Positions 32,941-41,897 of a DNA stretch of 43,632 bases are shown piece by piece. Origin of the DNA: CAZSHB01 sp964606885 (GTDB taxonomy: Bacteria > Babelota > Babeliae > Babelales > CAIQNR01). Position numbers and translations under genes: made by a program. How positions within the stretch are numbered: the stretch's first letter is position 1; every line of letters starts with the position of its first letter. The stretch spans positions 1 through 43,632 of the forward strand of contig CAZSHB010000009.1 in NCBI GenBank assembly GCA_964606885.1, given 5' to 3'. Under the pieces are notes generated by a model. It saw nothing but the letters and a program-made list of their open reading frames with translations, had not been told where the DNA came from and ran no database searches.

Positions 32941-34272
32941 TTACGTAATCATCATACGTTCTTCAGGGTATGAGTACTCTGAAGAATCAACTCGTTTGCG
33001 CAACGCAATAAGAAGCGTGAGTGAGCCAATACGGCCAATAAACATACTGAGCATAATGAGGCATTTACCAACCACTGACAGATAGGGTGTTATACCAATC
33101 GACGCGCCAAGGGTGGTATATGCGGACATTGTTTCAAAAAATATATCTAAGAACGACCATGTTTTTTCTGTAATTAATAAACAGAAGGTGGTGATCACAA
33201 TCCACACGATACTTAACGTAACAACGGCAAGTGCTCGGTAGATCTGATCTTTCATCAGGCGTCGGCCTTTAATGTTAACGGCAGCTTTGTTTAAAATGGC
33301 TGCGTTAATGGTCGCTATAAAAATAGCTGCGGTAGTAATTTTGACACCACTCCCTGTTGAGCCAGGTGCAGAACCAACAAACGCATTGAGTATTAATGCA
33401 AAGAGTGATGCGTGTTGCATATCGTTAGGATACACGCTCATATAACCCCCACTGCGTGAAGCAACAGAGGTAAAGAAAGCATTAAGTAGTTGAACCGGTC
33501 GAGACATCATTTCAAACGTATTGTTATGTTCTAAGAGCCAGAATAATATCGTGCTCGCAATAACAAAAAAGAAGTAATAATGGAGAATAACACGTGTTTG
33601 TAGTGCAAGAGGCGCCGTGTGTTTTGTTAAAGAAAACGGGCCATAGCGATTAAAAATTTCGTTCCAGGTGATAAATCCAAGGCCACCTGCACACATTAAA
33701 AAGCTGGTGGTAAGCATCATGGTATAGCTGGTATTAAAGTCGACCATGCCATTGGTAAAGGGGGTCATACCCGCATTACAGAATGACGATATTGCATGAA
33801 AGCAGGAATAGAGCACTGCTTTGCCGGTAGGAAAGTGATGTTTTAATGTTTGGTAGATAGCGATAGCGCCGATACTTTCTAGAATAAAGGTGAGGCCTAT
33901 AATAAAAATTAAGATCTTGCGTGTGTTCTTCCACGATTCAAGATCGAGCATTTCACCAGCAATGACTTGTGTTGCTAGACCTAAATTTACAAAGAGCGAT
34001 ACGACAAACAGGGTAAGCGTAATAAGCCCTAGACCGCCAATTTGCATGAGTATCATCATGATGATTAAACCAAAATCATTGAAGGCATTAACCGGTACAG
34101 TTAAGAGCCCTGTAACGCAGGTGCATGATGTTGCGGTGAACAGGACATCAATGGGGCTCACTGGTTGGCTTTGGCAAAAAGGGAAACTGAGTATGAGAGC
34201 GCCAACAAGAATTGCCAATGACATTGAAATTAAAATAGTACGACTAGGCGAAAAAAAGTGACTGTGTGCCAT
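32941..34272 (-). CDS. ktrB: Potassium transporter membrane subunit KtrB (TrkH family)
   Basis: A 443-residue channel-like transporter that takes up K+, probably coupled to Na+. It has four pore motifs, recognisable as TSCTCVTGLLTV, ISSFCNAGMTPF, SVASRSGGYMSV and YTTLGASIGITP. The characteristic loop GSAPGSTGSGVKITT lies before the last pore units. The length fits KtrB rather than the longer TrkH. ktrA follows directly and a VTT-domain gene lies 10 bases upstream, so a three- or four-gene unit with glycyl-tRNA synthetase is likely. Confidence 0.94.
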   Translation of the reverse strand: MAHSHFFSPSRTILISMSLAILVGALILSFPFCQSQPVSPIDVLFTATSCTCVTGLLTVPVNAFNDFGLIIMMILMQIGGLGLITLTLFVVSLFVNLGLATQVIAGEMLDLESWKNTRKILIFIIGLTFILESIGAIAIYQTLKHHFPTGKAVLYSCFHAISSFCNAGMTPFTNGMVDFNTSYTMMLTTSFLMCAGGLGFITWNEIFNRYGPFSLTKHTAPLALQTRVILHYYFFFVIASTILFWLLEHNNTFEMMSRPVQLLNAFFTSVASRSGGYMSVYPNDMQHASLFALILNAFVGSAPGSTGSGVKITTAAIFIATINAAILNKAAVNIKGRRLMKDQIYRALAVVTLSIVWIVITTFCLLITEKTWSFLDIFFETMSAYTTLGASIGITPYLSVVGKCLIMLSMFIGRIGSLTLLIALRKRVDSSEYSYPEERMMIT

Positions 34273-34282
34273 AACGATCCCT

Positions 34283-34912
34283 TTAGGTAACGATTACTAA
34301 TGATGCAACAAGCAGCACAACAAACGTTAACAAGAGCGTGTTAAAGTGAGTATCGATGAATTCCTTGATTTTTGGTCCCCAGATGTACACTGCTATACCA
34401 ATCATGTAAAAACGTGCGCCGCGTGCAAGAAACGAACATAAAACAAACGGTCCAAACGAGAGTTTACAAAAACCTGCAGTCAGTGTTACCAACTTATACG
34501 GTATCATCGGTGTAAAGCCGGCAATCAGCACGGCCCAGTTTTGATACAGTTTATATTTGATACACAGAGCATCAAAGGTTGCTTGGCTTGCAAAAATGTT
34601 CACCAAGGGTTGGCCAACGGTTGCCCATACGGAAAGGCCGATGCCGTAAGCTACCATGCCACCAATGACTGATCCTGCAGTTGCTACCGTTGCGTACCAG
34701 ATAGATTTTTTGCGGTTCTCTATGCAGAACACAATGAGCAGCGGATCGGTTGGTATGAAGAAGATTGATTCAATAAAAAAGAGCGCGCCCAACATCCACG
34801 TGCCATACGGTGAGTGAACGAAGGTGCCCATCCAGTCGTACAAGCGGCGAATGCTGCTCGTTGTCCATTGTACTCCCGGAATTGCATACAACATACTGCC
34901 TCTCTTTTTCAT
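34283..34912 (-). CDS. VTT-domain (DedA/YqaA-like) membrane protein
   Basis: A 209-residue polytopic membrane protein. Family signs are the helix-loop ESIFFIPTDPLLI, the Gly-rich segment GSVIGGMVAYGIG, and the region AGFTPMIPYKLVTLTAG followed by ARGARFYMIG. YqaA/DedA relatives act in membrane homeostasis and some flip lipids, but the substrate cannot be told here. The ATG at 34912 overlaps the upstream stop (ATGA). An alternative ATG at 34894 has a better ribosome-binding site (GAGAGG). Translational coupling to the synthetase gene is likely. Confidence 0.85.
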   Translation of the reverse strand: MKKRGSMLYAIPGVQWTTSSIRRLYDWMGTFVHSPYGTWMLGALFFIESIFFIPTDPLLIVFCIENRKKSIWYATVATAGSVIGGMVAYGIGLSVWATVGQPLVNIFASQATFDALCIKYKLYQNWAVLIAGFTPMIPYKLVTLTAGFCKLSFGPFVLCSFLARGARFYMIGIAVYIWGPKIKEFIDTHFNTLLLTFVVLLVASLVIVT

Positions 34913-36222
34913 TTCAGTCTTTGCTCAAGATACGCGTCTAGTTTGTCGATTGCTATACGTTCTTGCTTGGTTGTATCACGGTGGCGAACCGTAACGCAAT
35001 GGTCTTCAAGTGATTCAAAATCGTAGGTGATACAGAATGGTGTACCAATCTCGTCTTGGCGACGGTATCGTTTACCAATAGAACCGGATTCGTCCAAGGT
35101 AACGCTCATACCTTTGTCTTCAAAGTGTTGATAGAGTGGCAAGAGGTTATCAGATAATTTTTTTGATAATGACATAAAAGCAGCTTTAATAGGTGCTAAA
35201 CGAGGATGTAATTTAAGGACAACACGTTCTTCGCCATCCACTATATCTTGGTAATACGCATCAAATAGTGTGGTTAAAAAGAGACGGTCAAGGCCAACAG
35301 AAGATTCAATAACGACCGGCATAAACGATGTTTTTGTTTCTTCGTCATACACCGCTAAGTCTTTACCTGAATGGGTTGTATGCTGCGTTAAATCAAAAGA
35401 TCCGCGGTGCGCAATACCTTCAAGTTCTTTCCAACCAAAAGGGAACTGATATTCAACGTCAGAACATGCAGTTGAGTAGTGTGCAAGTTCTTCTTTGCCA
35501 TGCGGGTGTGTTCTGATTTTTGCAGTATCAATACCAATTTGTTTATAGAAGTTAAGACGGTGTTGTACCCAGAAAGCAAACGTAGCGTCAGCATCTTCCG
35601 GTTTACAGAAAAATTCTATTTCCATTTGTTCAAATTCGCGCATACGGAATAAGAACTGTTTAGGAGTAATTTCGTTTCTAAATGCTTTACCAATCTGTGC
35701 AATACCAAACGGTACTTTAACGCGACAGGTAGAAAGGACGTTTTTAAAGTTTACAAAAATAGCTTGTGCAGTTTCTGGTCGCAAATAGGCTATCGATGAG
35801 CCATCTTCTAATGCGCCTACTTGAGTTTTAAACATCATGTTGAACGAGCGAATATCGGTCCAATCGTTTTTACCGCATGCAGGGCAACCAGCAGTCAAAT
35901 CAAATTCATCTGCTCTAAAACGTTTTTTACAGCTTTTACAATCGACCATAGGATCATGAAATCCATCAACATGGCCAGATGCTTTCCACACAGCTTGAGG
36001 CCCCAGTAATGAACCTTCAAATTCAACAATAGGTCCAAGGTTATTTTTTAATGATTGGAGCCATGCATTACGAAGGTTTCTTTTAAGCAAAACCCCCATA
36101 GGTCCAAAGTCATACACACCATTAAGGCCACCATAAATATCTGCTGCCGGATAGACAAAACCTCTGCGTTTGCAAAAGGCTACTAATGTCTCAAGGGATG
36201 CTGCATATGCGCTTGCGTTCAT
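34909..36222 (-). CDS. glyQS: Glycyl-tRNA synthetase, single-chain class II type
   Basis: It charges tRNA-Gly. This is the alpha2 type found in eukaryotes, archaea and some bacteria, not the GlyQ/GlyS two-subunit enzyme. I start at ATG 36222 because AAGGA lies eight bases upstream; the 36243 ATG lacks a site. The 437-residue protein has RRGFVYPAADIYGG, a zinc-like pair CKSC/CPAC, motif 2 around FRNEITPKQFLFRMREFEQ with the family's MEIEFF, and motif 3 (SSVGLDRLFL). The C-terminal anticodon-binding domain includes DESGSIGKRYRRQDEIGTPF. It is first of a minus-strand series with the VTT protein. Confidence 0.95.
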   Translation of the reverse strand: MNASAYAASLETLVAFCKRRGFVYPAADIYGGLNGVYDFGPMGVLLKRNLRNAWLQSLKNNLGPIVEFEGSLLGPQAVWKASGHVDGFHDPMVDCKSCKKRFRADEFDLTAGCPACGKNDWTDIRSFNMMFKTQVGALEDGSSIAYLRPETAQAIFVNFKNVLSTCRVKVPFGIAQIGKAFRNEITPKQFLFRMREFEQMEIEFFCKPEDADATFAFWVQHRLNFYKQIGIDTAKIRTHPHGKEELAHYSTACSDVEYQFPFGWKELEGIAHRGSFDLTQHTTHSGKDLAVYDEETKTSFMPVVIESSVGLDRLFLTTLFDAYYQDIVDGEERVVLKLHPRLAPIKAAFMSLSKKLSDNLLPLYQHFEDKGMSVTLDESGSIGKRYRRQDEIGTPFCITYDFESLEDHCVTVRHRDTTKQERIAIDKLDAYLEQRLK

Positions 36223-36254
36223 TGATATATTCCTTACACTCATACATACTATTT

Positions 36255-36270
36255 TAGGCTATAAAGCCTA
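36255..36270. promoter_or_regulatory. Inverted repeat in divergent intergenic region
   Basis: TAGGCT-ATAA-AGCCTA is a perfect 6-bp inverted repeat between the divergent synthetase and protease genes. It could be an operator or a small hairpin. It is not a typical terminator for either direction, because both genes point away from it. Confidence 0.35.
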
Positions 36271-36331
36271 TCATATCTAAAAAAAAAAGCACTGATGTTG
36301 CGTATCTTATTACATAAAAAGGACGGTACAG

Positions 36332-37846
36332 ATGATCTTGTTAAAGCAGGTAGTATGGCTCGGTTTGATCTTAATAAGCAGCAGTTGTAGTTATGCTGGT
36401 CATTCTCACTGGAAGCCTATTCAAGATATTGCTCAATATGCGGTAGTACAGATTATTAACCATACGCTTGAAGTGGATGAGCTGGTTCCTTTTAGACGCG
36501 GTAGTTCAGAAAGTAGGGGGAGTGGTTTTGTACTGCATGGTGGGTATGTTGTTACTAATTTTCATGTGGTAAAGAACGCTATTCGCATTTTTATGCAGAT
36601 GCCTCTTTTGTTTGGGCATCAGCGTTTTGAGCTTGAACTGGTTGGTATTGCTCCAGATTCTGATATTGCCTTGCTGTATATAAAAGAGTCTGACCAAGAG
36701 GCTATTGTGGCTAAGCATGGTAGTATGCCGAGCTTACTGTTGGGTAATTCTGACGATATTAGACGCTCTGATGAGTTGCTGGGAATTGGTTTCCCGTTAG
36801 GGCAAACATCGCCAAAGAGTGCAACAGGGATTGTCAGTGGTGATGAAAAAATAGTGATACCACCAAGCAGAATTTATGCAGTACAGGTGACGAAGCCAAG
36901 TAATCCGGGGAATTCTGGTGGGCCTATTTTAAACAGCGATGGTCAGGTTGTTGCTATTGATGTAGCGGGACCAATGGGTAACACGGATAATATTGCGTAT
37001 GCCATTCCTATTAATGAACTTAAAAATAAACTTGAAGATCTTAAGATGGGCAAAGTAGTGAACCAGACTTATTTTGGTGGGGCATTTTGCCATGCAAAAA
37101 GTAACGAACTTGCTCAGGTCTTAGGTAATCCAGTGCCTGCAGGGTGCTATATTACGCGTATTTTTCCTGGTGGATTATTAGCCGATTGGGATATTCGTCC
37201 TGCTGATATGTTGTACGCAGTAAACGGTTTAGTAATCGATCCCTATTGCAACGTAGAATATGCTGCAGGGCGTGATCGTAAGCCTTTAGTTGATTATCTT
37301 TTGGGCTTACCATTAGGTAGTACTGTTCGTTTAGTGTTGTATCGTAGCGGGGAAAAGATAGAAAAAGACGTGCAATTACTGTTTAAAGAAGAGCCGGCTA
37401 TTAGATGGCACTACGTTGATTATGCGGTTGATTATGAAATTATAGGCGGCATTCTTATCCAAGAGCTTTCTTTAAACATTGTACAAGCATTATCAAAAAC
37501 ACCGTTCTCTGTGCAAATTAAAGCTGCTGTGTATCAAAATGATGAACAAAAAAGACAACAGCAAGTGTTGATTGTAACGCAAGTGCTAGCAGGTTCTTTG
37601 GCTGCACAATCGCGCGCAATAGGCGTGGGAGAGTTTATTGCAGAAATTAACGGTATGCCGGTTAAAAATCTGGAAGAAGTGCGAGCTGCTTTGGCTGCAA
37701 CTTCTGGAGAGTTTATCACCATTAAGAATGATGATGGAGATTTAGTTGCATTAAATATGACTGATTTGTATCATCAAGAATCGCAGATAGCCGCCTATTT
37801 TGGATATCAGATTACTCCAGGTATTAAAGCATTGTTACAACAATAA
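36332..37846 (+). CDS. HtrA/DegP-type serine protease (first of tandem pair)
   Basis: A 504-residue periplasmic protease with signal peptide MILLKQVVWLGLILISSSCSYA. The trypsin-like triad is complete: H78 (TNFHVV), D111 (SDIALL) and S195 (GNSGGP). A first PDZ-like domain is at about 245-345 (AGCYITRIFPGGLLADWDIR) and a second at about 400-480 (VTQVLAGSLAAQSRAIGVGE). HtrA proteins degrade or refold misfolded envelope proteins and some are secreted. The second HtrA gene starts 25 bases later, suggesting an operon. The start has AAAAAGGACG upstream. The gene is divergent from the synthetase. Confidence 0.93.
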   Translation: MILLKQVVWLGLILISSSCSYAGHSHWKPIQDIAQYAVVQIINHTLEVDELVPFRRGSSESRGSGFVLHGGYVVTNFHVVKNAIRIFMQMPLLFGHQRFELELVGIAPDSDIALLYIKESDQEAIVAKHGSMPSLLLGNSDDIRRSDELLGIGFPLGQTSPKSATGIVSGDEKIVIPPSRIYAVQVTKPSNPGNSGGPILNSDGQVVAIDVAGPMGNTDNIAYAIPINELKNKLEDLKMGKVVNQTYFGGAFCHAKSNELAQVLGNPVPAGCYITRIFPGGLLADWDIRPADMLYAVNGLVIDPYCNVEYAAGRDRKPLVDYLLGLPLGSTVRLVLYRSGEKIEKDVQLLFKEEPAIRWHYVDYAVDYEIIGGILIQELSLNIVQALSKTPFSVQIKAAVYQNDEQKRQQQVLIVTQVLAGSLAAQSRAIGVGEFIAEINGMPVKNLEEVRAALAATSGEFITIKNDDGDLVALNMTDLYHQESQIAAYFGYQITPGIKALLQQ

Positions 37847-37871
37847 ATTATTATAAAAAAGTAAGGATAGT

Positions 37872-39551
37872 ATGAAAACGCAACGCACCTTTTGGACATA
37901 TTCGGTTAAAGATCTCATTTTTAGTGTGGTGACTGCGGGCCTAATGCTCGCTTTGTACATGGTGTTAAAAAACCAACAGGAGCTTGCTCAATCGTATGTT
38001 ATGCTCCACGCAGGTATTCAAGAACATGCGACTAATAAACCTACAGAAACTCGTGTTATAGAAAAAATGGTTGCTCAACAGCCATGGGCAGCAGTGCAAG
38101 AAAAAGCGCGTGATACGGTAGTGCAAGTGATTTCACAAACGGCAGAAGTTAATATTTTGCAACCGTTTAGAACACCACAACAACATATTTCCGCTGGTAG
38201 TGCCTTTTTTATTAATGCTGAAGGTGATCTAATTACTAATGCACATGTGGTAGAAGAAGCGACATCAGTATGGATTAAAATTCCTTCATTAGGTAAAGCA
38301 ATTATCGACTGTGAAGTGGTTGGTAAGTCTCCAGAACGGGATATTGCGTTATTGCGTCCTACCAAAGAAGGCTTAGAAATTATTAAAAAAAATATGGAAA
38401 AAATTCCGTTCTTACCTCTTGGTAATTCTGACGAAGTACATCGTGTTGATGAAGTACTTGCACTTGGGTATCCGTTAGGACAAGCATCTTTAAAAAGTAC
38501 GTCAGGTGTAGTCAGTGGACGTGAGCATATGGGTGGACAACATTTGATTCAGGTTTCGTCTCCTATTAATCCAGGTAGCTCAGGCGGCCCAGCCCTTAAC
38601 TTGGCAGGAGAAGTGATTGGGATTACCTCTTCTGGAATTATGGGCGCACAAAATGTTGGGTACATTATTCCGGTCAATGATTTGAAATTGATTTTAGATG
38701 ATTTACGTACAACGCGCTTACTCCGTAAACCGTTTTTGGGTGTGATTTTTAACCATGGTAGTCCAGAGTTAGCACAACATCTTGGTAACCCAGAACCGGC
38801 AGGTTGTTATGTGGTTGATGTGTACCAAGGTTCACCGCTTGCAAAAGCAGGTATTAAACCGGGGGATATGATTTACGAAATGAATGGCTACAGAGTTGAT
38901 GAGTATGGTGATTTAGCAGTTAGTTGGCACGAAGATAAACTTTCAGTTATCGATTACATTTCTCGTTTGCAAGTAGGCCAATCGGTTAATATGGCTTTTT
39001 ACCGTAAAGGTGTTCGTCATCTTATTACGTTTAATTTTGATCATACAGAACTTGCTCCGGTACGTAAGATTTTCCCAGGAGAAGATGAAATAGATTACGA
39101 AATTTTTGGTGGCATGCTTGTGCAACCGCTGACACTTAATCATGTGATGGTATTGGTTAACAATGCGTCGTCATTAGCAAAATATGCTGATTTTAAAGCG
39201 CAAATGGAACCGGCACTCATTGTAACGCATATTGTTCCTAACTCACAAATGCAGCGTCTTGATCTGCTACGTGAAGGTGCCATTATTGCAGAAGTGAACG
39301 ATAAAAAAGTGAAAACATTAGTTGATTTTAGATCTGCGATTGCTGATGCAGTTGCTCAAGCGCGCACCGGTAAAAACAAACATTTAATTTCGTTTAAAAC
39401 AGCAGATGGTGTTTTCTTTGTATTAAATATAGAAAAAATAGTTCGTGATGAACCTAAACTTGCAGCCTTGTACCATTATCCTATAAGTGCGTGCATGCAA
39501 AAAACCATTGTGGCATTTAATGATTTAACGCAACCTAACGCTGTTGCATAA
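37872..39551 (+). CDS. HtrA/DegS-type membrane-anchored serine protease (second of tandem pair)
   Basis: A 559-residue protease with an N-terminal anchor at about 13-32 (DLIFSVVTAGLMLALYMVL) instead of a cleaved signal peptide. The triad is complete: H125 (TNAHVV), D157 (RDIALL), S237 (GSSGGP). PDZ one is near 290-380 (AGCYVVDVYQGSPLAKAGIK), PDZ two near 445-520. It aligns along its length with the first protease, so it arose by duplication. The different N-terminus suggests one membrane-bound and one soluble or released copy. AAGGATAG precedes the ATG. Confidence 0.93.
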   Translation: MKTQRTFWTYSVKDLIFSVVTAGLMLALYMVLKNQQELAQSYVMLHAGIQEHATNKPTETRVIEKMVAQQPWAAVQEKARDTVVQVISQTAEVNILQPFRTPQQHISAGSAFFINAEGDLITNAHVVEEATSVWIKIPSLGKAIIDCEVVGKSPERDIALLRPTKEGLEIIKKNMEKIPFLPLGNSDEVHRVDEVLALGYPLGQASLKSTSGVVSGREHMGGQHLIQVSSPINPGSSGGPALNLAGEVIGITSSGIMGAQNVGYIIPVNDLKLILDDLRTTRLLRKPFLGVIFNHGSPELAQHLGNPEPAGCYVVDVYQGSPLAKAGIKPGDMIYEMNGYRVDEYGDLAVSWHEDKLSVIDYISRLQVGQSVNMAFYRKGVRHLITFNFDHTELAPVRKIFPGEDEIDYEIFGGMLVQPLTLNHVMVLVNNASSLAKYADFKAQMEPALIVTHIVPNSQMQRLDLLREGAIIAEVNDKKVKTLVDFRSAIADAVAQARTGKNKHLISFKTADGVFFVLNIEKIVRDEPKLAALYHYPISACMQKTIVAFNDLTQPNAVA

Positions 39552-39576
39552 TAGTTACTAAGAAAGATGTGGCTCT

Positions 39577-40329
39577 ATGGCTCTTAAAAAAGAACGACTC
39601 GATACACGTGTTCAAGAAACGTACCCACATCTTTCTCGTACGCATATTCAAAGTCTTATCATGCAGGGGAAAGTATCAGTAGATGGTCAGGTAATAACTA
39701 AAGCTGGCCAGGCAATTTCTTCTGAAGCTGTTCTTGTGGTTCGTGATGAACAATCTCCCTATGTGTGCCGTGCGGGTGTAAAACTTGCGCACGCTCTTGA
39801 TCAGTTTGCCGTTGATGTTACGGATCTGATGGTGCTTGATGCGGGGCTTTCTACCGGCGGCTTTACCGATTGTTTATCACAACGGGGNNNNNNNNNNCAA
39901 CGGGGTGCACGCAAAGTGTATGGCGTTGATGTTGGTTATGGTCAAGTGCATGAGAAAATTGCACGGGACCCACGAGTGTGTGTTATGGAACGGACCAATC
40001 TCCGTCATCTTACCGAGCTGCCAGAGCTTGTTGACTTGGTAACGCTCGATCTTTCTTTTATCTCGCTACTTAAAGTAATGCCGGCCGTCCAAGCACTTTT
40101 AAAACCAACAGGTCGTTGGATAGTGCTTATTAAACCGCAGTTTGAAGCGCGTAAAGAGCAGGTAGGTCGTGGGGGTATTATAAAAGACCCTGCAGTGCAT
40201 CAAGAAGTTATTGAGCGCGTTACACAAGCGTTTAAAGAGGCTGGCTTTACGTGTCAAGGTGTTATTCCATCGCCTATTACGGGTATGTCTGGAAACACAG
40301 AATTCTTAGGGTATTTTACTCATTCTTAA
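39577..40329 (+). CDS. tlyA: TlyA-family rRNA 2'-O-methyltransferase (contains assembly gap)
   Basis: About 250 residues as written. The N-terminal S4 RNA-binding domain (RLDTRVQETYPHLSRTHIQS) is followed by an FtsJ-like SAM methyltransferase with motif I DAGLSTGGFTDCL, VYGVDVGYGQ, LVTLDLSFISL and the catalytic-lysine region LIKPQFE. TlyA methylates rRNA, and some homologues were first named hemolysins. Ten Ns at 39888-39897 insert a false segment. The flanking CAACGGGG repeats collapse to give CLSQRGARKVYGVDVG, the normal family sequence, so the gene is intact. It follows the protease pair by 25 bases. Confidence 0.92.
   Translation: MALKKERLDTRVQETYPHLSRTHIQSLIMQGKVSVDGQVITKAGQAISSEAVLVVRDEQSPYVCRAGVKLAHALDQFAVDVTDLMVLDAGLSTGGFTDCLSQRXXXXQRGARKVYGVDVGYGQVHEKIARDPRVCVMERTNLRHLTELPELVDLVTLDLSFISLLKVMPAVQALLKPTGRWIVLIKPQFEARKEQVGRGGIIKDPAVHQEVIERVTQAFKEAGFTCQGVIPSPITGMSGNTEFLGYFTHS
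39888..39897. other. Assembly gap (10 N) with duplicated flanks
   Basis: CAACGGGG occurs immediately on both sides of the Ns. Collapsing the duplicate restores an uninterrupted TlyA frame, so this is an unmerged overlap and not missing sequence. Confidence 0.95.
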
Positions 40330-40340
40330 AAAAGTTTGAT

Positions 40341-41036
40341 TTACACAAGAGCAATTTTAGTTTGATGATCTAGAGCTTGTGCTTGTTGGGCACGCTTCTG
40401 ATCGCGTTGTGCTTTTTGTGCGTTGTATTCTCGCCAGTAGCTGTCAAGAACAGCATGTTCAAGTTGTTCCTTTATATACTTGGCAACATGTTTGAGTTCA
40501 GGAACTGCGTCAGCAATATCTTTTGAATTTCTGAATCTGGTATCTAGTTGGCCAAAAAGAACACGTCTTGAATAAAGTGGTCCGGTAGGGCGGTTGATAA
40601 GCAGCATGGATATGATGTTTATTATATTGTCTTTAAGATAAGCACCATCTTTGTGTAAACAACCAAATGTTCTTCTGCCCGATATAAGCAGATGGAAAAT
40701 GGAAGATTTACAACCAGGGGCTTGCGCTAGGAGTGTTGCTGGATTTTCTTTAACAATACGAGCAAGAGGGAGTAATTCGGTTTCTGTAAGTACTGTATTA
40801 CGACTAAGTAATTGACAGAGTTCTTTATTAAGATCCGTGTGTGTTTCGCACGCACAGCCTGCACGTGCACATACTACATCAGCAAGTTTTTTACGAAGAG
40901 CTTCTTGTGTGGGGGATAACGCATAGGAGCCGGTGCATCTGTGAGGTTCTGCAGGTTGTGCTGCTTGGAGATTGTATGTAGGTAGTATGGTGAGCAGTAA
41001 GAATGCGTGTGCTGCATATGCAGTTACTGTGTTCAT
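40341..41036 (-). CDS. Hypothetical exported protein
   Basis: A 231-residue protein with signal peptide ending near LLLTILPTYNLQA. The N-terminal mature part has a cysteine group (CARAGCACE) and the rest is helical, with segments such as NKELCQLLSRNTVLTETELL and SSIFHLLISGRR that could be degenerate helical repeats of ankyrin-like type, though I cannot show a repeat. The C-terminus is charged and Gln/Ala rich. It converges on the TlyA gene with 11 bases between them. No family is recognised. Confidence 0.65.
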   Translation of the reverse strand: MNTVTAYAAHAFLLLTILPTYNLQAAQPAEPHRCTGSYALSPTQEALRKKLADVVCARAGCACETHTDLNKELCQLLSRNTVLTETELLPLARIVKENPATLLAQAPGCKSSIFHLLISGRRTFGCLHKDGAYLKDNIINIISMLLINRPTGPLYSRRVLFGQLDTRFRNSKDIADAVPELKHVAKYIKEQLEHAVLDSYWREYNAQKAQRDQKRAQQAQALDHQTKIALV

Positions 41037-41150
41037 AGCAGGTCTGCCTTTTTTATATGTTTTTATTTACACAAGTGTACTGCTAGGCAACGCACAAGGT
41101 AAAGAAAATATCTCTTGGCAGTGCGAAACACACAGCATGCTTAGACGATG

Positions 41151-41786
41151 TTAATTATCGGTAGCTTTTTTAGGTCTGAGCCAATGAGTAAGTAAGTCAG
41201 CAGGTGTTTTTGGCTTTGAAGTAGATGCAGGGATTTGAGATGTTGCTGTGGCAGCACTAGCAAGAGCACTATGTTTTTTGTCAGACGTAGTAATTCCAGC
41301 TTCAACAGCTTTTGCGGCAGCTGCAGTTAATGCTAATGCAGCAGTTGCTGTATCTAGAGCTACAAGAGTTTCTACAGGGTCTGTTTGGGTGCTGATTTCT
41401 GTTGTTGTATTAGTAGGCAATGTTTGTATCTCTGTGTCTGTAGTAGTATATGTTGCTGTTTGTGTGTGTGCGCTTATCAGAACATGAAGATCCGTTTGTG
41501 CATCTACGCTTACATACATAGGAGCTGTTGTCTGTGTTTCTGTGTTTGCGGTAGGGATACTTGTTTGGGTTTGTAAGGTGTTGGTGTCTTTTTGAAAATG
41601 TCCCATAGGAGCGCCTTCAGCATTCCAACGGCAACCATTAGGACAATTATGATGATATTCTGTTCCGCCGGTAGGAATATTTGGATCGCGCACCCATGTG
41701 CCTTGAGTGCTAGAGGGTTCTGCACTATAACAACTTGTGCTTAATAACAGTGTGTAAAGTGCAATCTGTGTGTATCTATGTTTCAT
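41151..41786 (-). CDS. Exported protein with a regular array of six QT motifs (LC8-binding-like)
   Basis: From ATG 41786 (MKHRYTQIALYTLLLSTSC), a signal peptide and about 211 residues. After a Cys-containing segment (NCPNGCRW) comes a disordered, Thr-rich region with six QT motifs: TQT at 75-77, TQT 86-88, AQT 98-100, TQT 110-112, IQT 122-124 and TQT 135-137 (numbered from the ATG at 41792). Steps are 11, 12, 12, 12 and 13 residues. TQT within flexible chain is the core of the eukaryotic LC8 dynein light chain ligand, and SVDAQTD and EISTQTD are especially close. An Ala-rich helix and a basic C-terminus follow. Function as a host LC8 scaffold is inference. Confidence 0.65.
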   Translation of the reverse strand: MKHRYTQIALYTLLLSTSCYSAEPSSTQGTWVRDPNIPTGGTEYHHNCPNGCRWNAEGAPMGHFQKDTNTLQTQTSIPTANTETQTTAPMYVSVDAQTDLHVLISAHTQTATYTTTDTEIQTLPTNTTTEISTQTDPVETLVALDTATAALALTAAAAKAVEAGITTSDKKHSALASAATATSQIPASTSKPKTPADLLTHWLRPKKATDN

Positions 41787-41897
41787 AAACAAAACTTTCA
41801 GGTAACTATTTTTATCATAACAACTCCAGTCTTTATTGTACTGTTATGAGCTTATTATGTAAACAATTTTACCGACAGGGTGCCTTCAAATAGGTTT

